The translations under genes and the position numbers were made by a program. From Mycobacterium sp. shizuoka-1 (lineage in GTDB: Bacteria; Actinomycetota; Actinomycetes; Mycobacteriales; Mycobacteriaceae): a stretch of 64,000 bases of DNA. The notes below the pieces were generated by a model, which was given only the letters and a program-made list of their open reading frames with translations, ran no database searches and was not told where the DNA came from. Below, piece after piece: positions 32,333-40,887 of the stretch; positions within the stretch are counted from its first letter, which is position 1, and every line of letters starts with the position of its first letter. The stretch lies in contig NZ_BEWG01000061.1 of NCBI RefSeq assembly GCF_002723835.1, positions 60,012-124,011 on the forward strand, in the 5' to 3' direction.

Positions 32333-32731
32333 ATGGCCGAGCGGATTCCGATGGTCGACTACCTGGTGCTCGACGACGGGGAACCCCATCTCGTGGCCCA
32401 CGAGTGCACCGCCTGCGGCGCCCGGTTCTTCGACCGGCGCAACGCCTGCGCGGGCTGCTTCGGGACGGAGTTCGCGACCGTCCCGGTGGCGACCGAAGGC
32501 ACCGTGCGGACGTTCACCATCGTCACCTTCGCCGCGCCGGGTGTGCCGGTCCCCTTCGTCGCGTCGGTGGTCGACTGCGAGGGCACCCAGGTACGCGCCA
32601 ACCTGGTCAACGTCGAGCCCGATCCGGCCCACGTCCACGACGGCATGAAAGTGCGGCTGTGCACCTATTCCCTCGGTGCGGACACGGAGGGAACCGAGGC
32701 CATCGGCTTCGGTTTCGAGCCAGTCTCCTGA
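32333..32731 (+). CDS. DUF35 Zn-ribbon/OB-fold protein, thiolase partner
   Basis: A 132-residue DUF35 protein. The zinc ribbon is CTACGARFFDRRNACAGC (CxxC...CxxC, about 26-43), and the OB-fold begins at GTVRTFTIVTFAAPGVPVPF. It should bind acyl-CoA in complex with the thiolase encoded 33 nt downstream. CGGAGG precedes the ATG. It is the counterpart of the DUF35 gene at 7463, but placed before its thiolase. Confidence 0.87.
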   Translation: MAERIPMVDYLVLDDGEPHLVAHECTACGARFFDRRNACAGCFGTEFATVPVATEGTVRTFTIVTFAAPGVPVPFVASVVDCEGTQVRANLVNVEPDPAHVHDGMKVRLCTYSLGADTEGTEAIGFGFEPVS

Positions 32732-32764
32732 ACCCCCACCCCCGAGTCCTGCCAAGGAGATGCG

Positions 32765-33976
32765 ATGAGCGCCAGTGACGAGATCTGGATCCTCGGAATC
32801 ACGATGACCAAGTTCGGTAAGCACGCCGACTCCGACACCGTCGATCTGGCCGCCGAGGCGGCGATGGGTGCGCTGTCCGATGCCGGTGTGACCATGGCCG
32901 ACATCGGCGTACTGGCCGCAGGCAACCTGATGAACGCCAGCGCCGGGATCGGCCAGCAGCTGCAGAAACAGATCGGCCAGACCGGCATCCCGGTATACAA
33001 CGTGGCCAACGCGTGTGCCACCGGCGCGACCGCGCTGCGTACGGCGATCATGGCGGTCAAGGCCGGCGAAGTGCGTTACGGTATGGCGGTCGGCGTCGAA
33101 AAGCTCTCCGGGGCGGGACTTCTCGGTGCAGGTGGCCGGAAGAAGGACGACTCGGGCGTGTGGCAGCCCGCCGGCCGGTTCGGTGCCGTGGCGCCGATCG
33201 ACGGACGCATCGGCACCGAGACCATGCCCGGGGTGTTCGCCCAGATCGGAACCGAGTACGGCCACAAGTACGGCGGCACCAGCTTCGAACTGTTCGCCAG
33301 GATCAGCGAGAAGAACCACGCGCACTCGACCCTGAATCCGCTGGCCGCCTACCAGAAGCGGTTCACCCTCGAGCAGATCATGAACGACGTCATGATCGCC
33401 TACCCGAACACCCGGCCGATGTGCTCGGCCAACTGCGACGGCGCGGCCGCCGCGATCGTGTGCAACGGCGAGACCCTGAAATCCCTGTCGCTCGAACAAC
33501 GCAGGCGGGCGGTGAAGGTATCGGCCTCGGTGCTGACCAGCGACCCGTACGAAGCGGGCTGCCAGGTACTGCCCAACGTCAACACCCTGACCCGCAATGC
33601 CGCCGCGATCGCCTACGAGCAGGCCGGTGTGGGGCCGAGCGACCTCGACCTGGTCGAGTTGCACGACTGTTTCGCGACCGCCGAACTGGTCCACTACGAC
33701 AACCTGATGCTGTGCGAACAAGGCGGTGCCGCCGACTTCTTCAACTCCGGCGCCACCTGGCGGGACGGGTCGACCCCGGTCAACGTCTCGGGCGGGCTGC
33801 AGTCCAAGGGCCATCCGATCGCCGCCACCGGAATCGCCAACATCTGGGAGGTCTGCCACCACCTGCGCGGTGAGGCGGGCGAGCGTCAGATCGACGGAGC
33901 CAAGGTGGGTCTGGCCCACGTCATCGGGCTCGGATCGGCCTGTGGCGTGCACATTCTGGAGAAGTCCGCGGCCTGA
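32765..33976 (+). CDS. Thiolase (SCP2/lipid-transfer type) with intact catalytic residues
   Basis: A 403-residue thiolase. The nucleophile loop reads VYNVANACATGATALRTAI with the cysteine in NACATG. The C-terminal motifs are LVELHDCFATAEL, SGGLQSKGHPIAATG (catalytic His) and GLGSACGVHIL (second Cys). All canonical residues are therefore present, in contrast to the paralogue at 6267. It would cleave 3-ketoacyl-CoA or condense acyl-CoA units, in complex with the DUF35 protein encoded just upstream. AAGGAGA precedes the ATG. The pathway could be steroid or branched-lipid breakdown; the substrate is unknown. Confidence 0.9.
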   Translation: MSASDEIWILGITMTKFGKHADSDTVDLAAEAAMGALSDAGVTMADIGVLAAGNLMNASAGIGQQLQKQIGQTGIPVYNVANACATGATALRTAIMAVKAGEVRYGMAVGVEKLSGAGLLGAGGRKKDDSGVWQPAGRFGAVAPIDGRIGTETMPGVFAQIGTEYGHKYGGTSFELFARISEKNHAHSTLNPLAAYQKRFTLEQIMNDVMIAYPNTRPMCSANCDGAAAAIVCNGETLKSLSLEQRRRAVKVSASVLTSDPYEAGCQVLPNVNTLTRNAAAIAYEQAGVGPSDLDLVELHDCFATAELVHYDNLMLCEQGGAADFFNSGATWRDGSTPVNVSGGLQSKGHPIAATGIANIWEVCHHLRGEAGERQIDGAKVGLAHVIGLGSACGVHILEKSAA

Positions 33977-34046
33977 GCCTGCCGGCGACACGCGCCCGAA
34001 ACACGCCGCGGCTACCGTGGTCGGCGAATCTCGGGAGGAGTCGGCC

Positions 34047-34610
34047 ATGAGCACGCAAACCCGTGCCACCTACCGCACCATGGCGGAGGGCACCGCGCAG
34101 GATTACGCGCTGATCGAGCGCGCCGAGGCGGCGAACAATGCCGGGCTGGTGTCGCGGGTGCTCGGCCTGGTCGAGGCCTTGGCCGACGGCCAGCAGGCCT
34201 ACCCGGTCAGTCGCCTGGATCACTCGCTGCAGTCGGCGACCCGGGCATTCGACGACGGCAGGTCCACGGAGTATGTGGTCGCGGCGCTGCTGCACGATAT
34301 CGGCGACACCTACGCGCCGCACGCACACGGCGCCTTCGCCTCCGCGGTGATAGCCCCCTACGTGTCGGAGCGCACCGCCTGGATCGTCAAGGTCCACCCC
34401 GAATTCCAGCAGTACTACTACGCGCCGCACATGGGCGGTGTTCGCGACGCCCGGGACAGATACCGGGGCCACCCGTGGTTCGACGACGCCGTCGAGTTCT
34501 GCGAGCGCTACGACCAGAACTGCTTCGACTCGCGATTCGAGCACCGGCCGCTGGAGTTCTTCCGGCCGATGGTCGACGAGGTGTTCGCCCGCGAACCGTG
34601 GACGGCGTGA
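34047..34610 (+). CDS. HD-domain phosphohydrolase-like protein
   Basis: A 187-residue soluble protein with HD-domain landmarks: RLDHSLQSATRAF (first His), AALLHDIGDTYAPHAH (the HD pair) and later KVHPEFQQYYYAPHMGG with further His residues. It resembles HD proteins annotated in phosphonate or inositol-related contexts. It would be a metal-dependent phosphohydrolase or oxygenase-like enzyme. GGGAGGAG (34033-34040) precedes the ATG. It follows the thiolase by 70 nt and may share its transcript. Confidence 0.78.
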   Translation: MSTQTRATYRTMAEGTAQDYALIERAEAANNAGLVSRVLGLVEALADGQQAYPVSRLDHSLQSATRAFDDGRSTEYVVAALLHDIGDTYAPHAHGAFASAVIAPYVSERTAWIVKVHPEFQQYYYAPHMGGVRDARDRYRGHPWFDDAVEFCERYDQNCFDSRFEHRPLEFFRPMVDEVFAREPWTA

Positions 34611-34620
34611 CCGCGGGGCA

Positions 34621-35391
34621 CTAGTTGGCGGGGTCGACGGCAGCGGCCTGCACCAGAGTGGCCGCGGGTGCCGGTGCGCCGAGCCGGCTCACCACGAAAT
34701 CGGCTGCCTGGTCGGCCATCCCATTGCTCTTATACGAGCTGTGGGCGCCCCGGTCCAGTCCGCCGGGGTAGCACACCGGATCGCCGACCGCGCACAGTTG
34801 GATCGTCTTGCCCGCGTACAGATCGCCGATCGCGATCGGCGGTGCGCTGCGGTCGGCCAGGCCCAGGAACCAGTCGTCCGGCGTGCCGAACAGCGCCACC
34901 GCCGCGACGTGCGATGCCACCGACGCCGGCATCGGGCGGGAGATGCTCGCGGGTAAATCGATCCCGGCCGGCACGGAACTCGAGGTCGTGTACCCGGCTA
35001 CCGCGGCGCCCTGCGAGTAACCGCCGAGCACGATCTTGGTCGACGGGCATTCGGCAGCGACGGACTGGATCTTGGTGGCCGCGTCCGCGACCCCGTCGAC
35101 GGCCTGCCCGAAGTTCAATGAGGCGGGATAGTTCACGCCGTACGCCTCGACCGTGCGGCCCGGCAGCCGAGCACTGAGCGCGTCGACGAAGGACTGTCCG
35201 GTGGCGCCGACGCCCGGCGCCTCGAAGGTGCCGCGCGCGAACACCACCTCGACCGCCGCGCACGAATCGTCGGCCGCACTGGCGGTGGCGGCGGGGCCGG
35301 CGAACAGGCCCGCGGCCGCGATGCCCAGTGCCGCCGCCGTGATCGCCGATCGGGATGCTGTGGCCGTCGCGGCCGGCAGTGAGGTGCGCAT
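34621..35391 (-). CDS. Cutinase-family secreted esterase
   Basis: A 256-residue exported serine esterase of the mycobacterial cutinase-like (Culp) family. A signal peptide of about 40 residues ends near ATASA-AD. The domain shows CAAVEVVFARGTFEAPGVG, the nucleophile elbow VLGGYSQGAAVAGY, and VGDPVCYPGG holding the catalytic aspartate with a cysteine. The histidine is in LDRGAHSSYKSNGM. Activity on ester lipids at the cell surface is expected. It is convergent with the HD gene (10 nt apart). The ATG at 35391 gives the best signal peptide. Confidence 0.92.
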   Translation of the reverse strand: MRTSLPAATATASRSAITAAALGIAAAGLFAGPAATASAADDSCAAVEVVFARGTFEAPGVGATGQSFVDALSARLPGRTVEAYGVNYPASLNFGQAVDGVADAATKIQSVAAECPSTKIVLGGYSQGAAVAGYTTSSSVPAGIDLPASISRPMPASVASHVAAVALFGTPDDWFLGLADRSAPPIAIGDLYAGKTIQLCAVGDPVCYPGGLDRGAHSSYKSNGMADQAADFVVSRLGAPAPAATLVQAAAVDPAN

Positions 35392-35585
35392 GTCAGGGGT
35401 CCCCGTTCTCGAATCCGCTTGCCTCGCTTTGATCTGCGAGGGCAACTGCCTGCTACAAGCGGAGATCGGTGACCTGGGATTCCGGCATTGTCAAGTGATC
35501 TATCTCACCGAAACCAAAACGGCGCGCGAGGATGATCGCCGCCTCGGCAGGCGTTGGTTAGGGCTCATTTCGAGGAGGTCGGCGC

Positions 35586-36509
35586 TCAAGCGTCGTATGC
35601 ACGCAACAGCGCCCGGGTGCGGGCCCGACCTTCCGGCGACGGATCGAAGGTGGCGGCGACGTACTCGTCGACGCCGGCCGCGCGCAGCTCGTCAAGGCGG
35701 CCCCGGACGGTGTCCTCGTCGCCGATGATGGCGGCGTCCTGCGGCCCGGCGTAGCCCTCGCGATCCAGCATCGCCCGGTACGACGGCAGCTGTCCGTAGA
35801 CCGCGAACTGCTCGGCCGCCTGCCGGCGCGCGGCGTCGATGTCGTCGGTGACGCTGATGGGCAGTGAGGCGGCAACCCGCACCGCGCCGTCGCGCCCGGC
35901 GTCGGCGGCCGCCTGCCGCAGGGCCGGCCCGACATGCTCGGCCAGCGTCCGCGGACCGGTCATCCACGTGCACGTCCCGGAGGTCCGGCGACCGGCGATC
36001 TTGAGCAGCTGGGGGCCCAGCGCCGCGATGTAGACCTCGGGCCGGGGTGCTCCGGGGATCATCAGCGCACCGCGGGTGGTCACCGTCTCCCCCGCCACAT
36101 CGGCGGGCTCACCCGCCAGCAAGGGCAGCAGGCCGTCGAGATACTCGTTGAGCCGTCGCACCGGCTTGTCCCACGGGATGCCCCACATCCCCTCGGTGAC
36201 CGCCTGATGAGTCATGCCCAGCCCGAGCACGAACCGGCCGCCCGAGGCCAGGCTCACCGTCAGCGCGCGCTGGGCCATCAGCATGGGGTGCAGATTCTGG
36301 ATGGGCACCACACCGCTGGCCACCTCGATCGTGTCCACCTCGTGCAGCGCGATCGCCAGAATGGTGAGAAGGTCTGGCTCGTAGGGCAATTGGCTCATCC
36401 ACACCCGCGCGAAGCCCTCGTCACGCAGCATGGCGAGGTTGGCGATCGTCGCATCGATCGGCGAACCGCCGCTCGACCCGCTGAGTTGTCCGAACATGCT
36501 GATCTGCAT
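35586..36509 (-). CDS. LLM-class F420-dependent oxidoreductase
   Basis: A 307-residue luciferase-like protein of the F420-dependent group common in mycobacteria. Landmarks are the N-terminal MQISMFGQLSG, NLAMLRDEGFARVWMSQL, IEVASGVVPIQNLHPMLMAQ, LTVSLASGGRFVLGLGMTH (SGGR followed by the glycine-rich stretch), and the C-terminal AAGVDEYVAATFDPS. It would transfer hydride between F420 and an unknown substrate. The ATG at 36509 is preceded by GAGGG. The intact SGGRFVLGLG here helps to identify the truncated SGGR fragment at 19675-19755. Confidence 0.87.
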   Translation of the reverse strand: MQISMFGQLSGSSGGSPIDATIANLAMLRDEGFARVWMSQLPYEPDLLTILAIALHEVDTIEVASGVVPIQNLHPMLMAQRALTVSLASGGRFVLGLGMTHQAVTEGMWGIPWDKPVRRLNEYLDGLLPLLAGEPADVAGETVTTRGALMIPGAPRPEVYIAALGPQLLKIAGRRTSGTCTWMTGPRTLAEHVGPALRQAAADAGRDGAVRVAASLPISVTDDIDAARRQAAEQFAVYGQLPSYRAMLDREGYAGPQDAAIIGDEDTVRGRLDELRAAGVDEYVAATFDPSPEGRARTRALLRAYDA

Positions 36510-36560
36510 GCCCTCAGCATGCAGCCTGTACTGCGATCGGTGGGGTTTTTGGCCCACTGG

Positions 36561-37238
36561 TCAGGAGTCGACCCACGCCGATCCCACGACCAGCGGGTGC
36601 ACGATCGCCGGCATGCCGCGCCACACCTGCTCGTCGGCGTCGACGCGGAACCCGCAGGCGCGCATCAGCTCCACGGTCGGGCGGTTACAGACGCAGCCGC
36701 CGGCGAAACCGCGCCAGGGCCGCAGCAGCGCATCCTGGGCCGTGGCCAACCACCGCGACCGGGCCCGGACGTGCTCGACGAACAGCAGCCGCCCGCCCGG
36801 GCGCAGGATGCGGGCGATCTCGCGCAGCGCGCTTTCCGGATCGTCGACCGTGCACAGCACGAGCGTCGAAACCACGGTGTCGACCGACGCGTCGGCCACC
36901 GGCAGCCGTTCGGCCGGGGCATCGAGGATCCGCGCCGCCAGAGCCCGCCGCGCCACCGCATGCGCAAGCTTGCGACGCATACCGGGTTCGGGCTCGGTGA
37001 GCACGAGGTCGTCGAGCCCCTCGGGATAGTGCCGCACGTTCAATCCGGTACCGGCGCCGATCTCCACCACGCGCCCGTGTGCGCCGGCCAGCAACGCGCG
37101 CCGGCGCCGCCGCATGCCGGCCACTTCCCCCAGCCAGACGAACGGGTCGTACAGCCGCGACATCACCGCCAACCACGCCGACGACGACGTCGGGGTCGGG
37201 GTGGCGAGATCCGGGCGGCCGGCGGCGGTGTCAGTCAT
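36561..37238 (-). CDS. Class I SAM-dependent methyltransferase
   Basis: A 225-residue methyltransferase of the UbiE/Methyltransf_11 type. Motif I is RVVEIGAGTGLNVRHYP (E/DxGxGxG), then an acidic residue in LTEPEPGMRRKL, VDTVVSTLVLCTVDDPE (motif IV-like) and ILRPGGRLLFVEHVRA. It lacks a signal peptide. The start at 37238 is the first ATG ahead of the domain and has no clear ribosome site. The methyl acceptor is unknown. Confidence 0.85.
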   Translation of the reverse strand: MTDTAAGRPDLATPTPTSSSAWLAVMSRLYDPFVWLGEVAGMRRRRRALLAGAHGRVVEIGAGTGLNVRHYPEGLDDLVLTEPEPGMRRKLAHAVARRALAARILDAPAERLPVADASVDTVVSTLVLCTVDDPESALREIARILRPGGRLLFVEHVRARSRWLATAQDALLRPWRGFAGGCVCNRPTVELMRACGFRVDADEQVWRGMPAIVHPLVVGSAWVDS

Positions 37239-37314
37239 GGACGACAACGTACGAGTGGCCCACGCCGGCCCGCTTCCCCGAAATCGGCCATCTCTGCGCG
37301 ATGGCCGAAACCGG

Positions 37315-38358
37315 CTACACGATCCCCAGCCGGCCGGCAACCGCCACCGCCGCCGTCCGCGAGGTCGCCCCGAGTTTGCGGCGGATGTTGGCGACATGAC
37401 GATGCACGGTGTGCGGACTGAGCCGCAGCTGCTCGGCGATCTCGCGGTCCGCCAGACCGTGGGCGACGCAGCCGAGGATCTCGCGTTCGCGCGGCGAGAG
37501 CGCAACCGATCCCGCCGACGGTGCGGCAATAGGGGCCGGTCGGTCCGGCATCAGGCCCTGGCGGCACGTACGGGCGACGGAGTCGACGTCACCGTGCCAC
37601 GGGAAGTGGGCGTGACCGGGCAGCGGGATGAACGTCGCACCAGGGATCGCGGCGGCGACCGCGCGCCCGAGCCGGTAGGGCACGGCGCGATCGTCGCGGC
37701 GGTGCACGACCGTCGCCGGCCGGCGTAAGGCGTGCAGCTGGGCGCGGACGTCGAGCCGATAGACCATGTCCAGTAACGCCGCCGCGGTCTCCGCGGTCGC
37801 CGATTCGCGCTGCAGCCGCGCGAAACGGTCGTGCTCGGCCGCCTCGGCGCTGCCGAGAAAGATGTCGCTGAGCATCCGCGCACCCAATCCCCAGTGCGCG
37901 CGCACCGCAGCCACGATCGCCTCGCCCACGCCCGGCGCGGTCAGCTCGCTGCCGGCGGCATACGACCCGTAGAGCACCAGGCGCTCGACGCGCTGCGGGA
38001 ACGCGGCTGCGAATGCGACCGCGGTGCAGCTGCCCGACGAGCCGCCCAGCAGCGACACCCGGTCGAGCCCGAGCTCGTCGAGAAGTGCCCGCAGCGTGGC
38101 GACGTCAGCGTCGAGCGTGAGATCCGACGCGCGGACGTCGCGGTCGGACATCCCCACCCCGAGCCGGTCGTAGCGGATCAGCGTGTGCTGCCCTGCCACG
38201 CCCTCCCAGAATCGCCGGACTTCTGCGCCCTGCCAGTCCAGTTCGAGGTGACTCACCCACCACGCCGGGGCCACCACCGGTGGGCCGTCGCCGCGTATCT
38301 CGTACGCCAGGCGCCGGTCGCCCACGGGCAGGAACCGAATCTCCGACTTGTCGAGCAT
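37315..38358 (-). CDS. Alpha/beta hydrolase-LuxR regulator fusion
   Basis: A 347-residue two-domain protein. Residues 1-265 form an alpha/beta hydrolase: VVAPAWWVSHLELDWQG, LIRYDRLGVGMSDRD, the elbow SLLGGSSGSCTAVAFAA and a His in LPGHAHFPWHGD. Residues 285-347 form a LuxR-type helix-turn-helix: SPREREILGCVAHGLADREI, then EQLRLSPHTVHRHVANIRRK. The hydrolase domain may sense or cleave a small ligand and so control DNA binding. Its targets are unknown; nearby candidates are the methyltransferase downstream and the divergent NlpC/P60 gene. Start ATG at 38358. Confidence 0.87.
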   Translation of the reverse strand: MLDKSEIRFLPVGDRRLAYEIRGDGPPVVAPAWWVSHLELDWQGAEVRRFWEGVAGQHTLIRYDRLGVGMSDRDVRASDLTLDADVATLRALLDELGLDRVSLLGGSSGSCTAVAFAAAFPQRVERLVLYGSYAAGSELTAPGVGEAIVAAVRAHWGLGARMLSDIFLGSAEAAEHDRFARLQRESATAETAAALLDMVYRLDVRAQLHALRRPATVVHRRDDRAVPYRLGRAVAAAIPGATFIPLPGHAHFPWHGDVDSVARTCRQGLMPDRPAPIAAPSAGSVALSPREREILGCVAHGLADREIAEQLRLSPHTVHRHVANIRRKLGATSRTAAVAVAGRLGIV

Positions 38359-38443
38359 CGCCTGCGAGCGTATCCACCACACGCGGTGCGTGGGCCTGCT
38401 TAGGATCGCGGGGTTGACAACGGCACGACCGAATCGAGGTCTG

Positions 38444-39265
38444 ATGGCATCTCGAATGGGCTTACTCGTGGCGCATCTGCTGGCCGTGTGCGTGACGGTG
38501 TCGGCGCTGGCCGCCGGTGGCTCGGCACCGGCTCGCGCGGACGAGACGGGGTATCCGTTCTCCTGCCGCTCGGAGTCGCTGACGTCCGATTTCGCCGCCC
38601 GTGACCAGCTGCCGCAGACCGATGTGCCGCCCGACGACTGGTACCGCCTCGGCCGTCGGGGGCGTTACCTCAACGGCGGCTGGGGTCCCGCGGCCAGCGT
38701 GTTGCCGCCGCCCGAGATCCCGCAGGATGCAGGTTGCGATCCCGTCACCTGGAAGCAGGAACGCATCCTGGCGGTCGCGATGCGTTACCTCAACACCCCG
38801 GGCAATCCATTGGGCCTGCAGTACCGGCACCACCACATCCCGGGCTGGAACCCGCCTGCTTCGACGTATTCCGGCGCCGGCGAAGAGAATCCGGATACCG
38901 ACGCCCCGCGAAGCCCGGTCGCCTGGGATCCGGGGCCGGGACTGGACTGCTCGAATTTCACTGCGTGGGTGTACAACTACGGCCTGGGGATCAAGTTCGG
39001 TGGCGACGTGCACAAGCAATTCGCCGGCACCGCAGGCCCGATGGGCACTCAAGTCCCCGCCGAGGGCCCGTTCCAGCCCGGTGATCTGCTCTACCTGCAC
39101 CCGGACAGCGACCCCGACGTCGCCTCACATGTGGTGATCTACGTCGACGATCGACACGTCATCGACAGCCGCGTCAGCGCCCAGAACGTCTCCGGGGTCC
39201 AGATCCGCAATCGATCCGGGTGGTACCGGGAGGCCGTTCTGGGCGCATGGCGGCCGATCGGCTGA
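38444..39265 (+). CDS. Secreted NlpC/P60-type peptidase-like protein
   Basis: A 273-residue exported protein. A signal peptide covers about residues 1-32 (ending near ARADE). The C-terminal half is NlpC/P60-like: PGLDCSNFTAWVYNYGLG (nucleophilic Cys in DCSNF), FQPGDLLYLHPDSD, and SHVVIYVDDRHVIDSR (catalytic His). It would cleave peptide bonds in peptidoglycan stems or act as an amidase in the envelope. A GAGG site lies just upstream of the ATG. It is divergent from the LuxR fusion gene and convergent with pepD. Confidence 0.85.
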   Translation: MASRMGLLVAHLLAVCVTVSALAAGGSAPARADETGYPFSCRSESLTSDFAARDQLPQTDVPPDDWYRLGRRGRYLNGGWGPAASVLPPPEIPQDAGCDPVTWKQERILAVAMRYLNTPGNPLGLQYRHHHIPGWNPPASTYSGAGEENPDTDAPRSPVAWDPGPGLDCSNFTAWVYNYGLGIKFGGDVHKQFAGTAGPMGTQVPAEGPFQPGDLLYLHPDSDPDVASHVVIYVDDRHVIDSRVSAQNVSGVQIRNRSGWYREAVLGAWRPIG

Positions 39266-39271
39266 CGACGG

Positions 39272-40705
39272 TCAGGACTGCATCTGCCCCAACGTGACCT
39301 GCACGGTGTGGGACGCCCCGGACGGATCGTCGTAGGTGAGGCTGACGTTGTCGCCCGGCGCCTTCGCGCGGATGGCGGCGACCAGCGACTCCGGTCCGTC
39401 GATCACCTTGTTGTCGACCTTGGTGATCGTCGCCCCGCTGGGCACACCGGCCGTCGCAGCGGGGCTGCCGTCGGCGACCCCGGCGACGACCGCGCCGCCG
39501 TTGTCATTCGAGCTGAGTTGGACACCCAACGAGGCGTGCCGGACGGTGCCGGTCGAAATCAGTTCGTCGGCAATGCGTTTGGCCTGATCCACCGGAATGG
39601 CGAAGCCGAGGCCGATCGAACCGCTCTGCGCGGCCTGCGAATCCTGGCCACCGCCAAGGGAGGCGATCGCCGAGTTGACCCCGATCAGATCGCCGTTCAT
39701 GTCCACCAGGGCGCCGCCGGAGTTGCCGGGGTTGATCGCCGCGTCGGTCTGGATCGCGCTCATCACCGAATGCTGGCCGGTCTGCTCGTCACCGGTGGCG
39801 ACGGGACGGTCCAGCGCGCTGATGATGCCGGTGGTGACCGTGCCCTGCAGCCCCAGTGGTGAGCCGACTGCGACCACGTTCTGCCCGACCTTGAGGTCCG
39901 CGGACGATCCCAACGTGATCGGGGTCAGCCCGGACACGTTCTGTGCCCGCACGACGGCGATGTCGTCGGCGGGGTCGGTGCCCACGACGGTGAACGGCAC
40001 AGTGCGACCGTCGGAGAAGGTCACCGTGGCGTCCAGTCCGCCGCCGGTCCGGCCGAACGGGGTCACGCCCGGTCCGTCGGCTCCGTCCGAGCCGTCGGGA
40101 CCGACTTCGGCGGCCATCGGGCCCTGATTGCCGGCCGACTGGGCCGCGGCGGCGACAACGTGGTTGTTGGTCAGGATCAGCCCGTCGGAGCTCAGCACGA
40201 TTCCGGAGCCCTCCTCGCGCTGCCGACCGCTGCTGATCTGCAGTTTCACCACGCTGGGCAAGACCTTGGCCGACACCTGCTCGACCGACCCCGCGGGTGC
40301 TTGGCCGGCGGGCTGGTTGGAGACGGTGCCCGTCTTCGGTGCCGGACCCGCGGCGGCGACCGGTGCGGGCGCCGCACCGGGCGTCGGGCCCGACTGGTCG
40401 ACCACGGCCACGGCCGCGGCCGCGCCGGCCACCATGGCTACCGCTGCGGTCCCGGCCACCAACACGCCGACGCGGGTTTTGCCGCGGGGCCTGTGAATTT
40501 GCTGTGACGCCGGTCTCATAAATTGGCCAGGCATTGCAGTATGGGGTCCATAAGGCGGTGGATAGGACCGATTCGTATCAGTGGAGCCGTAGCTGGGCTG
40601 AAACCGGTCCTGACCCCACTGACCTGAGTTAGTGTGATCTGCAGCATTTTTCGCCTGCCAGTGGGGTTGGTTTTCCTCTGGTGAATTCCCTGGCCGGTAG
40701 CTCAT
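39272..40705 (-). CDS. pepD: HtrA-like serine protease PepD
   Basis: A 477-residue membrane-anchored S1C protease with PDZ domain, like mycobacterial PepD. A Pro/Gln-rich cytoplasmic N-terminus (1-75) is followed by a membrane helix (about 78-102), an Ala/Pro linker, and the protease domain with His182 (TNNHVV), Asp248 (DPADDIAVV) and Ser329 (PGNSGGAL). A PDZ domain follows from about 390 (GVQLSSNDNGGAVVAG). It degrades or chaperones misfolded envelope proteins. In M. tuberculosis it lies next to mprAB; no two-component genes adjoin it here. A weak GAGAAG ribosome site precedes the ATG. Confidence 0.92.
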   Translation of the reverse strand: MSYRPGNSPEENQPHWQAKNAADHTNSGQWGQDRFQPSYGSTDTNRSYPPPYGPHTAMPGQFMRPASQQIHRPRGKTRVGVLVAGTAAVAMVAGAAAAVAVVDQSGPTPGAAPAPVAAAGPAPKTGTVSNQPAGQAPAGSVEQVSAKVLPSVVKLQISSGRQREEGSGIVLSSDGLILTNNHVVAAAAQSAGNQGPMAAEVGPDGSDGADGPGVTPFGRTGGGLDATVTFSDGRTVPFTVVGTDPADDIAVVRAQNVSGLTPITLGSSADLKVGQNVVAVGSPLGLQGTVTTGIISALDRPVATGDEQTGQHSVMSAIQTDAAINPGNSGGALVDMNGDLIGVNSAIASLGGGQDSQAAQSGSIGLGFAIPVDQAKRIADELISTGTVRHASLGVQLSSNDNGGAVVAGVADGSPAATAGVPSGATITKVDNKVIDGPESLVAAIRAKAPGDNVSLTYDDPSGASHTVQVTLGQMQS

Positions 40706-40887
40706 CGCGTTCTACTTCTCTTTCTATGACACATGCATCGGTGCGCCCTGTGGCGCCTGAATGCAGTGTTCCTGCCATGTCTGAATCTTTGCTGAGAAGG
40801 AGTTCAGCGCAGCCCAAGACTTTTTCCTGAGTCAATTACGGGTGCCGGTAAGCCGAGACCGGGCAACGCCGCTGTAGCGTGGCGACC

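Noticed and set aside
32315..34069. A 584-codon minus-strand frame opposite the DUF35-thiolase genes
   Set aside because: Low-complexity His/Gly/Asp/Arg-rich translation without motifs, fully covered by recognisable genes on the other strand.
35153..35728. A 191-codon plus-strand frame across the cutinase 5' end and the spacer before the LLM gene
   Set aside because: It overlaps the cutinase signal peptide antisense and the LLM C-terminus antisense and has no motif of its own.
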